NCBI GenBank assembly: GCA_035079385.1
Contig: JAVHKY010000028.1
Span: forward strand, 372,001-436,000
DNA length: 64,000 nucleotides
Origin: Aspidiotus rigidus
Taxonomy: Eukaryota; Arthropoda; Insecta; Hemiptera; Diaspididae
Reading direction: 5' to 3'
The position numbers were made by a program, and so were the translations under genes. The notes under the pieces are model-generated. The model ran no database searches. It saw only the letters and a program-made list of their open reading frames with translations, and was not told where the DNA came from. This document shows, in pieces, positions 57,401 through 64,000 of the stretch (position 1 is its first letter; each line of letters opens with the position of its first letter).

Positions 57401-57770
57401 AACTGAAGTACTTGAGTTACAAGGAATGCGTAGGAAGAACCATGGACTTAAATCTCGATCACTTCTGCGCAGGAGGTGACACAGGTATTCCCCATCACTC
57501 CTTTGACGAACATTATTATCATCAACCCTGACTCGTGTAGAATGTTTAGCATTGGAAAACTCTGTAATTCCAGGTCCAAGCGTCACAAAAGGAGACAGTG
57601 GAGGTGGTTTGGTATTCAAATTCGAAAATCGGTATTACATTCGCGGTTTGGTTAGCACAAAATCTCCTCGTCCGAGCTCAACCAACCCAAAATCCACTCC
57701 CGTAGATTCGTCCATTTCAAAGTTTACAGATATAGCTTTCTATATATCTTGGATTCGAGAGTATGTTTGA
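42358..57770 (+). CDS. modular secreted serine protease, copy B (10 exons, 1,701 aa)
   Basis: CDS joins 42,358-42,412; 44,784-45,824; 47,036-48,052; 48,684-49,697; 54,388-55,497; 55,729-55,920; 56,601-56,734; 56,815-57,000; 57,325-57,484; 57,574-57,770 (5,106 nt including stop). Every boundary is GT-AG and matches copy A in phase. The domain order is identical: signal peptide, four crystallin-like/helical modules (19-365, 366-704, 705-1042, 1043-1412), CGLP cysteine, activation site, S1 domain with H1479, D1543 and S1645. No frameshift or stop is seen, so both paralogues appear functional. Differences concentrate in the activation linker, the loop after the His motif and some module 1 and 3 surface segments. 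Introns 1, 2 and 4 are enlarged by mobile DNA. Confidence 0.85.
42543..44471. mobile_element. 1.93-kb inverted-repeat insertion in copy B intron 1
   Basis: Ends GTCAGGTGGGGCAAAAATGAA (first bases at 42,543) and TTCACTTTTCGCCCCACCTGAC (last base 44,471) are inverted repeats. Copy A has an empty site here: its flanks GGAAATCCGCGATC and TAAATAGATTGAGAAAT are contiguous at about 27,866-27,895. Subterminal GTTCACTTTTTGCC motifs repeat at 42,726-42,885 and 44,422-44,460. The centre (43,180-44,300) is filled with the 45-bp AGCTCGAGAGTCGAAATTTT family. No transposase found; target duplication not resolved. Confidence 0.7.
43180..44300. repeat. diverged 45-bp minisatellite family, both orientations
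   Basis: Units related to AGCTCGAGAGTCGAAATTTT-TCCAAGTCCC-CCTCCTATCATATAT occur repeatedly in direct and inverted orientation, mixed with AACAGGGAACCTGTT ends and GGACGGCGCACGGC blocks. Open frames here are by-products of the 45-bp period and are not genes. Confidence 0.7.
44784..45824 (+). CDS. copy B exon 2: module 1
   Basis: Phase 1-1, acceptor TTTTTACAG, donor GTACGT. Same features as copy A exon 2 (ISFFEDEQCNGERSEY, CVNLDSEW, SPCNTSCPTLFYNGS, FISWDF). Three codons longer in the second Greek-key-like part (FSPIEVKSGEC). The last ~350 coding bases are identical to copy A. Confidence 0.85.
46176..46900. mobile_element. ~720-bp insertion in copy B intron 2
   Basis: Copy A reads continuously from GTGCGATGAAG to CTGATGCGAG at about 30,117-30,145. 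Copy B has this extra segment between. Its ends (GTAAGTAGTGCAC and GTACTACAACTTATA) are weakly inverted. No coding capacity recognised. Confidence 0.5.
47036..48052 (+). CDS. copy B exon 3: module 2
   Basis: Phase 1-1, acceptor TTTCCCTAG, donor GTGAGT. Closely matches copy A exon 3 with about a dozen and a half residue changes, mostly in the helical tail (RNQLCTE for NHLYTE, KTWLETEF for KIWFATEF). Confidence 0.85.
48684..49697 (+). CDS. copy B exon 4: module 3
   Basis: Phase 1-1, acceptor CATTTTACAG, donor GTGAGT. Same layout as copy A exon 4. The N-terminal strand (EKLSEITLYMFDAVEAPLQA) and the loop DSEFRDDDGEVASFKKC differ notably, while the second Greek-key part and C-terminal domain are highly conserved. 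Confidence 0.85.
50166..50830. repeat. tandem repeat, ~140-160-bp unit, four copies
   Basis: Four diverged units each begin AAATTYAACGAGGAA-AA-CTTTT and continue with AAACATTTTT, ATTTCAATTT and a GATATA/GGAAAA block, with starts near 50,162, 50,325, 50,469 and 50,616. Probably internal repeats of a mobile element inserted in this intron. Confidence 0.65.
50868..51300. repeat. AAT-rich array with CGCGAGTACACCCCGCG boxes
   Basis: The box CGCGAGTACACCCCGCGTAA occurs at about 50,872, 51,088 and 51,225, each followed by (TAA)n/(AATA)n sequence. The last two are preceded by GAAAATCTCTACCCC-TGGGTG. The units are tandem duplicates with variable microsatellite length. Confidence 0.7.
51311..51640. 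repeat. 182-bp tandem duplication
   Basis: CGAAATTTTTCCAAGTCCCC...CAACAGCGAGACAGGGGGCG...GACGCCAAGATAGGTAAAG is present twice, at 51,311 and 51,493, almost unchanged. It includes a GGCGAACGAGCGGAGCGTGTTCGC palindrome-like core. The start of each unit matches the 45-bp minisatellite family. Confidence 0.75.
52032..53237 (-). CDS. Penelope-like RT fragment + GIY-YIG endonuclease (401-codon ORF)
   Basis: 5'-truncated PLE polyprotein. The first ~30 codons read through the opposite arm and are not genuine. From about residue 31 it shows FEFPEEVGIPIGSPLGSLIS (RT motif B region), RRYVDDVLCAWTG with catalytic YVDD near residue 82, GGSSINFLDL (motif D/E region), the long basic linker, then GIY-YIG: GVYKVYCNDCKGIYIGETGR with RQLKIRIDEHKKAW, ending NRYIPDEGLIELVYEYD. 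It lacks RT motifs 1-A, so it is not autonomous, but the visible motifs are intact. Confidence 0.85.
   Translation of the reverse strand: MQRIYGRQGRMICRGQYLLNICWSPNFCKFEGKFFEFPEEVGIPIGSPLGSLISEVFMSKFELDLFSSGHVLLGHIHYWRRYVDDVLCAWTGPRDLLLEFLKYINNQYPSIKFTLEVGGSSINFLDLTISNRDGVHEFAIYRKVTSTDTTVHGRSFCPVAYKSAAFNSFVHRLTSIPLGQTAFQRELSTIKHLARVNEVSIDIDLMVRRKLTRKCLDSTTSLPRNPTLESRKRWIRLPFLGKFSSKLGSVLRPFGFRPAYYNLNTVKSLFVKLKDPIPLLEKSGVYKVYCNDCKGIYIGETGRQLKIRIDEHKKAWEKKKLGESAFADHLITSGHCYKEGSETLLHRENSYFKRTALEHIEIIRHLNNDSLNVLNRYIPDEGLIELVYEYDSHRDDSLVQS
53258..53947 (+). CDS. Penelope-like linker + GIY-YIG endonuclease, right arm (229 codons)
   Basis: Second arm of the same element, in opposite orientation. Its protein differs from the C-terminal 229 residues of the left arm only at a position or two. 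Contains the linker (RKLTRKCLDSTTSLP, RPFGFRPAYYN) and the full GIY-YIG motif but no RT. Confidence 0.85.
   Translation: MTSIPLGQTAFQRELSTIKHLARVNEVSIDIDLMVRRKLTRKCLDSTTSLPRNPTLESRKRWIRLPFLGKFSSKLGSVLRPFGFRPAYYNLNTVKSLFVKLKDPIPLLEKSGVYKVYCNDCKGIYIGETGRQLKIRIDEHKKAWEKKKLGESAFADHLITSGHCYKEGSETLLHRENSYFKRTALEHIEIIRHLNNDSLNVLNRYIPDEGLIELVYEYDSHRDDSLVQS
54388..55497 (+). CDS. copy B exon 5: module 4
   Basis: Phase 1-1, acceptor CACATGACAG, donor GTAAGT. Collinear with copy A exon 5, same length (1,110 nt), with scattered substitutions (DFEDYDGIYKDF for DFENYTGVYKEF, which removes a sequon). Confidence 0.85.
55729..55920 (+). CDS. copy B exon 6: activation segment and start of S1 domain
   Basis: Phase 1-1. 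Encodes DLCGLPKGHDYPSHDY, then TQPL|VYGGTPAIYG with predicted cleavage after Leu1432, PWHVALYK and LCGGSLIS. Its linker is nine codons shorter and quite different from copy A, while the flanking CGLP and PWHVALYKIWPKNKDP blocks are conserved. Confidence 0.8.
55921..56600. other. copy B intron 6
   Basis: GTAAAT...TTTTAG intron. 56,050-56,400 contains degenerate repeat-family pieces (CTTGAAAAATTTCGACC, AGGCCTAGACTAAGC, GGGGCGAGCGAAGCGAGTG). The 3' part (from about 56,420) aligns with copy A intron 6 (from about 37,990). Confidence 0.55.
56601..56734 (+). CDS. copy B exon 7: catalytic His exon
   Basis: Phase 1 to 0, acceptor ATATTTTAG, donor GTAAAA. With exon 6 it gives LSTAHCFYNRNKKK (H1479). 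The loop after YEIYAGK is shorter and more acidic (EEDDVEDFKEKHE) than in copy A. The following intron is only 80 bp, the uninserted state of copy A intron 7. Confidence 0.85.
56815..57000 (+). CDS. copy B exon 8: catalytic Asp exon
   Basis: Phase 0-0. Encodes IQNLIYYPNQYNPDL, GADIVLIVLKKPV (D1543), YVRPVCLDWDNS and TTGH. Donor GTAAGT. Confidence 0.85.
57325..57484 (+). CDS. copy B exon 9: S1 domain middle
   Basis: Phase 0 to 1. Encodes VVGWGITSDVTDKN, LKYLSYKECVGR and LDHFCAGGDT. Three codons longer than copy A. Confidence 0.85.
57574..57770 (+). CDS. copy B exon 10: catalytic Ser exon and C-terminus
   Basis: Encodes GPSVTKGDSGGGLVF (S1645), YYIRGLVSTKSPRP and FTDIAFYISWIREYV, stop TGA. 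Lacks Cys191/Cys220 like copy A. Candidate poly(A) signal AATAAA at 57,844-57,849. Confidence 0.85.
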
Positions 57771-58840
57771 TCCATTCCATCATTCACGATGAATGTTTCT
57801 GCTCAGAGGGGAAAATGTAGTATTTTACTCGTGCAACATTTTAAATAAATTGTGGTATTTTTATTGTGTTCTAGTAATTTCTTGTATTTGAGATTGCTGT
57901 ATTCGAATAATTAAAAACACCTATTAGGCCTGCCTAACAAAAAGAATCTTTGAACCAAGCCATCAACACCAAAATAATGAAGAAAATTAAAGAACATACT
58001 GAGAAGGGTGTGTTGACACAAACAGCATTACAATTCTCTCAAGCATATTTGTTAGTGTTGACAGGGCGTCAGGGAAAACCAAACACGAAAACTGAGCCCT
58101 TTCTAAGTAGATTCCAGAATCGGATTTTCCGACCTCTCTTCTACCAACATATGACAAGTTATGAATTTAAGCTCGCCCTAATGACCTTCTGCTATAGCGT
58201 TAATCTAGTAGGTTCAGAGTAAAACCCTCGTAAATTGTTACACGTAATTCTCAGTAGTTCCAACTATTAGCGCCAAAAATAGAAATTATGACTTCCAGAA
58301 TGTTTATCAAGCGGTTCAGAGATAATTACAGCTATCAAAAGCATACAAAATGTTCCCAAAATTTGATTCTAAAATATATTTTTCAAGAAGGGCAAGTTTT
58401 GAGTGCGCACATCTGTGTGGTTCCTAGAGCAAGTTTTTCAAGAAAAGCCGAGTCGTTCTACGAAAAAAGTTTTTTTTTTTAGAAGAGGTTTTAGGGGATA
58501 GAAATGCCAGTGATAAGGTTTTCAGTGGAGTGGTTGAAGTGAATACACGTTTTATCTACTTCCAAAGCACTAAGGATCCCTGAAGCAATAAGTCATACAA
58601 ATCGTTTTTTCAGAACACATTTATCAAATTCCGTCTCAATTCCTATATATTTGCTCAAAAAACTAAATTATCGAGAAACTAATTTTATTTTCTAATAATT
58701 GAAAAAAAATTGAATTCAAAAATAAGATCGAGGAAATTGAATTCCCTGAGAAAATTTAAAAGAGGGTTATGAGAAACTGAGAAAACTGAATTCTTTAAAA
58801 AGATTAAAAAATTCAACTCTCTCCAAAAATTGAAGAAATT
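57771..58840. repeat. 3' flank of copy B, duplicate of ~40,384-41,345
   Basis: Non-coding, alignable with the flank of copy A (GCATTACAATTC, ATATTTGTTAGT, ATGCCAGTGATAAGG). The end of alignment at about 58,840 marks the right edge of the duplicated unit. Confidence 0.6.
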
Positions 58841-59570
58841 TGTAAAAAAATTATTGGAGAAATTTTGTAAAAAAATAGAAACAATTCAAATTTTACGAAA
58901 AATTTAAAAATTTGATTTTGTTTTGTAATCAAAAATAGGATGAAAAAACGAAAGAATTTAATTCTCATTTATCGAAAAATCGAAATCTGACTTTTGAGAA
59001 ATTGAAATTAATCCAAGATATTAAAGAATCCATTTTTTTGAAAAATTAAGAAAAAAAATTTTCTGAATCAATTCCAAGTACACCATAAGAAGATTTTATT
59101 TTGTTTTTCAATTGAAAAAGATGAAAAATCTGATGATAACTAAATTATATGATTATGTTCCATTTTTTAATTTAAAAACTTCAGGTTTTTTGAGACATTG
59201 AATAATCGATTTTGTCTTCATAACTTTTTGATCCGCTCAGAAAGAAATAAATAAATAATTTTTGTTTTTTTGAGAAAAATGAAAGAAATTTAATTAATTA
59301 GTCCGAGAAATTAAAAAAAAAAAATCAAGAAAATATGTCAACATTTTTCATAAAAAAATTGTAAAAAATATTGAAAATTCAATTTTTTTGAAAAATTCAA
59401 ATGATTCCAATGATTTCCGAAAAAATTCAAGAAATTCAATTAAAAAAATTATAGATACAATATTACTGAAGAGTTAGAAAAACACAATTCTATAAAAAAA
59501 TTAAGAAAATAAAAATTCAATTTTTTGAGAAATTAAAAAATTCATAATTATGGACAATTGAAATACTTGA
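58841..59570. repeat. A-rich degenerate repeat
   Basis: Irregular recurrence of AAAAATTCAATTTTTTGAGAAATT-like strings with almost no G/C. No coding potential. Could be an expanded continuation of the repeat that ends the duplicated unit. Confidence 0.5.
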
Positions 59571-60201
59571 CATGTCTCAAGTACCTAAATCAAGATCAAG
59601 TATACGGACACATAGACACTACGCGGCACAAATCTCGAAATTATTCGGCTAGTACGGATGTCGAAACCTAGAGTGAACACATGAAATATTGCGTCAAAAA
59701 TTTCAACGTGGCCAGTTTCAAATGAGCTTTTTTCTCTGATTATACATCAGAAAAATTAATAGACAACGATTTGCCACCAAGACGAGTCGAAATATGTATC
59801 TTTTCTCAATACCACGATAAAAAATTTATACAATTTTGGTTATCATATTGTTTTCGGATCATTAGAATTCTGACATCCTTCGTAATTATAGCACAGAGGA
59901 AATTTTTGCGAGATTTGAATAAATCATTCATAATTGGAAAAAATGTAGTCTTGTCCGAATTTATTGAAAAGTTTCATAATTCATGATGAAGTCCCTATCA
60001 ATATTCGATAAGAAAAAGTATAATTGATAAGTATAAGTGACAACGCCGCATGAACCCAGACTCAAGAGTGTCATTGCTGTACATTTTAATGTTAAATGGT
60101 TTACCTTGTGAGCATCGTATAAAGTAGCGAGAAGGAGGGGCCGCAAGGTACAGGAAATATCACATTTTATCCTAAATGATTTTTTCAAAAAATTTTTGTA
60201 C
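59571..60201. other. intergenic, no supported gene
   Basis: AT-rich. A short minus-strand frame (60,188-59,961) contains a possible acceptor and donor (TTTAG at 60,169; GTAAAC at about 60,107), but its phase does not fit the candidate exon at 60,202-60,355. Confidence 0.35.
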
Positions 60202-60355
60202 CTTTCTTCGGGCGTGGATATCCAATCAGCCTTAAGACACCCATTGTGCGCTTTCGTCGAGTAGGGATCCTACCACCGTCGCCTTTGTTGATGAACAACT
60301 TACATGGATCGGTTGTTGTGGTGTACAAGACAAAGAAGTCATTCATAGCATAACC
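60202..60355 (-). CDS. candidate internal exon of an unidentified minus-strand gene
   Basis: On the minus strand a 154-nt segment is preceded by GCATTTCAG and followed by GTACAA. Only one frame is open through it (51 codons, phase 0 to 1), encoding GYAMNDFFVLYTTTTDPCK, then KGDGGRIPTRRKRTMG and IGYPRPKK. It is less AT-rich than its surroundings and contains a dibasic RRKR. I do not recognise the protein. If the rest of the gene exists, it lies outside the visible coding signals. A possible TATA-like TATATAAACGAG lies upstream on the same strand at about 60,720-60,735. Confidence 0.4.
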
Positions 60356-62295
60356 CTGAAATGCAAAATCTGTTGGAAGCTGCTGTTTCCTCTCTTGACT
60401 TTCGGTTAGAAAATTGACAACAATTCAAAACACACTCTATCTATGATGCAATTTTTGATACCATTCGAAAGATGAACTATCGAACGTCAGTAGTTCCAGT
60501 TGTTCTCATTTCTAGACAGCTCTCGGTAATATATATTTTTTTCATGACGAAAACAGATTTTGCTTATCAGCTGTTTTTCAAAGCCACGTCCCATAAAGTT
60601 TCTCACTATTCCAAATAGACTAACAGACTGCGTCCTATTTCCTCTACGATAGTACAAAATGCTTCTTTTTTTTTCTTCATTCTCGTTCGATAAGCGCACT
60701 TCGTCAAATCGCAGAGCTCGTTTATATATCTAGTCCGCGCTCTGAATAAAATTTATCGAAATCAAGAAAGTCGACGTATAGTGGATCCCAAGTGGTAAAA
60801 GAGACAACTCCCTAGTAAATGCGTCATAAAAACTCTAGCCAACATGCGAATACCGAAATTTCTAATGTGTATACCGTATACATATACAAAGGGTACTGTA
60901 TATTTTAAGATATGTGTCGGAATCTCGCTACAGCGTCTCTCGAAATGTTCGAAAATAAACGAATGATGGAAGAAAGTAGATCCTCGAATAGGCCAAGAAG
61001 AGAAGCGAATTTCGATATTTTTTAGTCGGAGTCAAAGGCGAAGAAACGCCGCGCCAGGCCGGGTGGAGGAATTTTTAATGGCGAAGTTCATGCGGAACGC
61101 GGATAGATACTAAAAAGGTTGTGAAGAGTGGCTAGCGTATTCCCCAAAGAGCGATTTTCGGTGATGTACGACTCAACATATAATGCGTACCATACGAAAC
61201 TGACTGCGTGTTTTTTTTTCCTCTTCTTTTTTTTTTTTTTTTTTTTTTTTGTCTTTAACGCGTACGAATGTATCTGAATTTTTATCCAGTATACGTAGAA
61301 ACAAAAAGAAGAACACTCACTCTTAGAAGAATATTACGTACGGGCACAGGTGAAGTACCTAGCAGCAACTAACCTTCGGGACGGTCTTTTTGCCATAAAA
61401 TGAGGGAACGAAATAGAATTTGGAATGTCGCGTGGATCTGAAGCGAGAGAACGAGATAAAAGTTTCTATCTATACGTATATCGACTACCGGTATAAAGTT
61501 CTGTTTTCAATAGCTGCTTTTTATCCCTTCTATACACTCTTTGTTTTTTCGTTTCGTTTATAGGAGATCGCGAAACTTAGAAGTACTGTACTACCTATAT
61601 CGGTAAATGTAGTTGTGCGCTCAGTTTTATGAGACGACGATTTCGAGTCGACTTAACGAGACAGAAGTGATTTTGTCTTTTGAAAAGAGTTAACGTCGAT
61701 ACATGAACGTGAGGACAATCATCAGCACTGATTTTATCCACTTCGAGTTCGACGAGGTTTAACGTAAAAGAAACTAATTTAGCCTTCATCTTCATTGGAT
61801 ACATTCCAGAGGGTAATCTACCCGTGTCGGCGTGAATTGGCGGTTCGGTGGTGATTGGGACTGGGGTATCATAGTTGTGCTAGGCTTATCATGAGGTAAG
61901 ACTATGTTGAAAATCATCAGTACAGAGATATGCAAGTCGGGCCGTGTGCTCTGGTTGTATGCGTGCGGCTGCAAAGCTTTCCTCTGCCATTCTACATGCC
62001 GAAAAAGGACCAATGCCATTTATGTAATTCATGTAAGCTTTTGGTAACAGATGGAGTCGCTCGCGGGAATCTATAACTTCACTGTTGGCAGCAGATGGGG
62101 TAATAGTTGACAAACCTACCGTGAACGTTGATGCAATTGCAGTAGAAGAAGCAGTGTCAGCAGAATATATAGCCCTACTAGCAGAAGATCACCTGTCAGA
62201 AGACCCAGAAGATGTTTTGGATAGTGAAACAGAGTTTCATGATGTGTTGAAGTATGCAGCCAGGAACAATGAAGAATTTTTACTCAAGTAAAAAA
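60356..62295. other. intergenic, no supported gene
   Basis: Less AT-rich than the flanks with scattered CG dinucleotides, a T-rich run (61,210-61,250), and several short frames on both strands (for example 61,804-61,595 minus; 62,085-62,291 plus, an acidic 68-codon frame). None shows a domain, paralogue or splice support. Confidence 0.4.
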
Positions 62296-62878
62296 AATAC
62301 GGCTTCCTTAACGAAGTTAAACGAGGAACGCAGGGAACCTGTTTTATGATTCGAGTGAGATTTGGTATTGAAAATTCAAGGAAGCCTAGATTTGGAGAAA
62401 GGTAGTAAAAAGAAAGCCTAGACCAACTATTAGTGTAATATAATATAGTTGAATAAATCAGGTTCCTTGTTTAAATTTTCCACTTTTAGCTCGAGAGTCA
62501 AAAATTTTCTAAGTCCCCCTCCTATCATATATAGCTCGAGAGTCGAAATTTTTCCAAGTCCCCCTCCTATCATATATAGCTCGAGAGTCGAAATTTTTCC
62601 AAGTCCCCCTCCTATCATATATAGCTCGAGAGTCGAAATTTTTCCAAGTCCCTCTCCTATCACATAAGTATGGCGCGAGAGTCGAATTTTTTTCTAAGTC
62701 CCCCCTCCTATCACATATAGCTCGAGAGTCGAAATTTTTCTAAGTCCCCCTCCTATCATATATAGCTCAAGAGTCGAAATTTTTCTAAGTTTTTCGCTGG
62801 ACGGCGGACGGCGCACGGCGCACGGCAGATTTCTCAAATAGCCCCCCATAAAACAGGTTCCCTGTTAACACAAAGATC
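62296..62878. repeat. dispersed repeat with 45-bp minisatellite core
   Basis: Begins ACGGCTTCCTTAACGAAGTT and AACGAGGAACGCAGGGAACC (compare 43,541-43,590) and ends CCCCCCATAAAACAGGTTCC (compare 43,848-43,878). The core 62,480-62,795 is about 6.5 tandem copies of a 45-bp unit (AGCTCGAGAGTCGAAATTTT-TCCAAGTCCC-CCTCCTATCATATAT), three of them virtually identical. 45 is a multiple of three, so repetitive open frames appear on both strands without being genes. Confidence 0.8.
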
Positions 62879-63230
62879 GAGAAAATGTGTCTTTAAGAAT
62901 CTAGGAAGCAGATAACACTCGAGCCCAAAAATATTCATCAATGCGTACCATCAGTTGGTATTTTCCGACATATCCCATGAGCGCGGTAGCAGTAAGCCCA
63001 CGGTGAACTTTCAAAAATGTTGAAAAAAGTTCTCTGAATCTAATAAGTTACATGAGTTTTCAGTTGATATTTGATCTCGCAATATTTTTTTTTAATTTCT
63101 TCGATCTCGCAATTTTGTTTTTAATTTCTCCTCGCAGTATTTTGTTTTTAATATACTTTAAGCGGTATTTAATTTCTTCTCGCAATATTCATTTTCAATT
63201 TTTCAAGATTTTCATCTTATTTCAATTTTC

Positions 63231-63524
63231 ATGGCAATGAGCCCCCCTTCTTGTTTTGTTTGTAACGAATTTTGTTCTTCAAATGATGCATTGTTTGAAC
63301 ATTTCAAGATTCATGGAAAACAACCGAATTATAGATGTAACTGTGGGCGTGCTCATGGGCCTCTAAGATCATTTCGAAAACATCGAAAAAATGAACATCT
63401 ACACCCAAATGATTTAGTTGAGAAACGTTTACCAGGTAGGCCTAATTTAGAATCAATCTTAGCTGATGAAAACTATAAAAAGTTTCTTCAGATGAGGATA
63501 ATTTTGATTATTCCGATGACATAA
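63231..63524 (+). CDS. C2H2 zinc-finger protein fragment, probably transposon-associated
   Basis: 97-codon frame with two zinc-finger-like motifs: CFVCNEFCSSNDALFEHFKIHG (C-x2-C...H-x3-H) at residues 8-29 and YRCNCGRA...FRKHRKNEH at 34-56. Paired N-terminal fingers of this kind occur in widespread uncharacterised arthropod proteins linked to mobile elements. The following frame (63,558-63,767: EFLTYRLRDLQNEAVKSISY, LPRKRVKEIIDLFTATI) may be a continuation after an intron or frameshift. The start Met at 63,231 is the first in frame. Family assignment tentative. Confidence 0.45.
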   Translation: MAMSPPSCFVCNEFCSSNDALFEHFKIHGKQPNYRCNCGRAHGPLRSFRKHRKNEHLHPNDLVEKRLPGRPNLESILADENYKKFLQMRIILIIPMT

Positions 63525-63794
63525 GTAGGTACAGAAGATATTTCAAGTAAATATTTTTTGGATCCAACTAAAAATATTGACTTGGAATTTTTGACGTATC
63601 GCCTTCGAGATCTCCAAAACGAAGCTGTCAAAAGTATTTCGTACCTTTACGCTATAACTGATTTGCCGCGAAAACGCGTAAAAGAAATAATAGATCTTTT
63701 TACAGCTACTATTTTCAATTGTAATGCGTTCAACATTTTGGAAACGTACGTTGTTTCGCGAATTTAAAAAATTTGGAAATACTGGTCGTTTTAT

Positions 63795-64000
63795 TCCTCC
63801 AGAATCCCACCAAAGAGGAGAGGGCCAGTGTATTGGTGGACCGACAAAATTGCCCGACTCCGCAAGGAGAGTAACCATCAGCGCCGGATACATCAGCATA
63901 GTAGAGGTCGCGAAGAGGCGCAGATGGTTGCTGGGCAATACCAGCAGGCTCGGAAAAGGTTGAAGGCTGCAATAAAACAGAGCAAGAAAGAACGTTGGGA
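63795..64000 (+). pseudogene. R1-type LINE ORF2 fragment at right edge
   Basis: In frame with 63,822 the plus strand encodes KRRGPVYWWTDKIARLRKES, then QQARKRLKAAIKQSKKERW. PVYWW..eI..LR followed by AR..L..AI..SK...W is the conserved linker between endonuclease and reverse transcriptase in R1/Jockey-type LINEs. RT would continue beyond the window. State unknown because it is cut by the edge. Confidence 0.7.

Noticed and set aside
62085..62291. 68-codon acidic frame ending DVLKYAARNNEEFLLK
   Set aside because: Looks somewhat protein-like but has no recognisable domain, upstream exon or paralogue. Left as intergenic.
62430..62667. Repetitive open frames on both strands reading MIGGGLGKISTLELY and similar
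   Set aside because: Produced by a 45-bp minisatellite whose period is a multiple of three.

Overview
The window is eukaryotic nuclear DNA, most likely from an arthropod and probably an insect. It has GT-AG spliced genes, long AT-rich introns, Penelope-like retroelements (PLEs) with a GIY-YIG endonuclease, R1-type LINE fragments and many short inverted-repeat elements. The only complete host genes I can support encode a secreted serine protease whose catalytic domain resembles the insect modular serine protease (ModSP/HP14) family. The species cannot be named from the sequence.

Layout. 1-19.7 kb is a graveyard of PLE copies, mostly in head-to-head arrangement. They are interrupted by an inverted-repeat DNA element (9.47-11.36 kb) and by pieces of R1-like LINEs (14.7-18.7 kb). 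19.7-26.4 kb is repeat-rich intergenic DNA with no gene I can defend. From about 26.4 to 58.8 kb lies a head-to-tail segmental duplication: copy A (about 26.4-41.3 kb) and copy B (about 41.4-58.8 kb). Each copy holds one intact ten-exon gene on the plus strand, with CDS 27,693-40,383 (1,709 aa) and 42,358-57,770 (1,701 aa). 58.8-64 kb is A-rich and intergenic, with one candidate minus-strand exon (60.2 kb), a 45-bp minisatellite (62.5-62.8 kb), a C2H2 zinc-finger ORF (63.2 kb) and an R1-type LINE ORF2 fragment running off the right edge.

The main discovery candidate is the architecture of the paired genes. A tiny exon encodes a signal peptide. Four large single-exon modules of about 340-370 aa follow, all with phase 1-1 boundaries. 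Each module looks like two beta/gamma-crystallin-type double Greek keys followed by a cysteine-anchored, probably helical domain that I do not recognise (signature PCxSxCP...EYxFW...FEERVK...FISWDF). Five more exons encode a CGLP interdomain cysteine, an unusual activation site (after Tyr in A, after Leu in B) and a trypsin-fold domain with an intact His/Asp/Ser triad. Known ModSP/HP14 proteases carry LDLa and Sushi modules at the N-terminus. Here a different repeated module sits in that place, which suggests (inference) an immune-type or other extracellular initiator protease with a new sensing region.

Aligning the two copies gives near-empty sites for several insertions. These include a PLE with a perfect 12-bp target duplication in copy B, and a tRNA-like-bearing inverted-repeat element in copy A. 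Those insertions therefore postdate the gene duplication. A 385-bp tract identical between the copies suggests later gene conversion.
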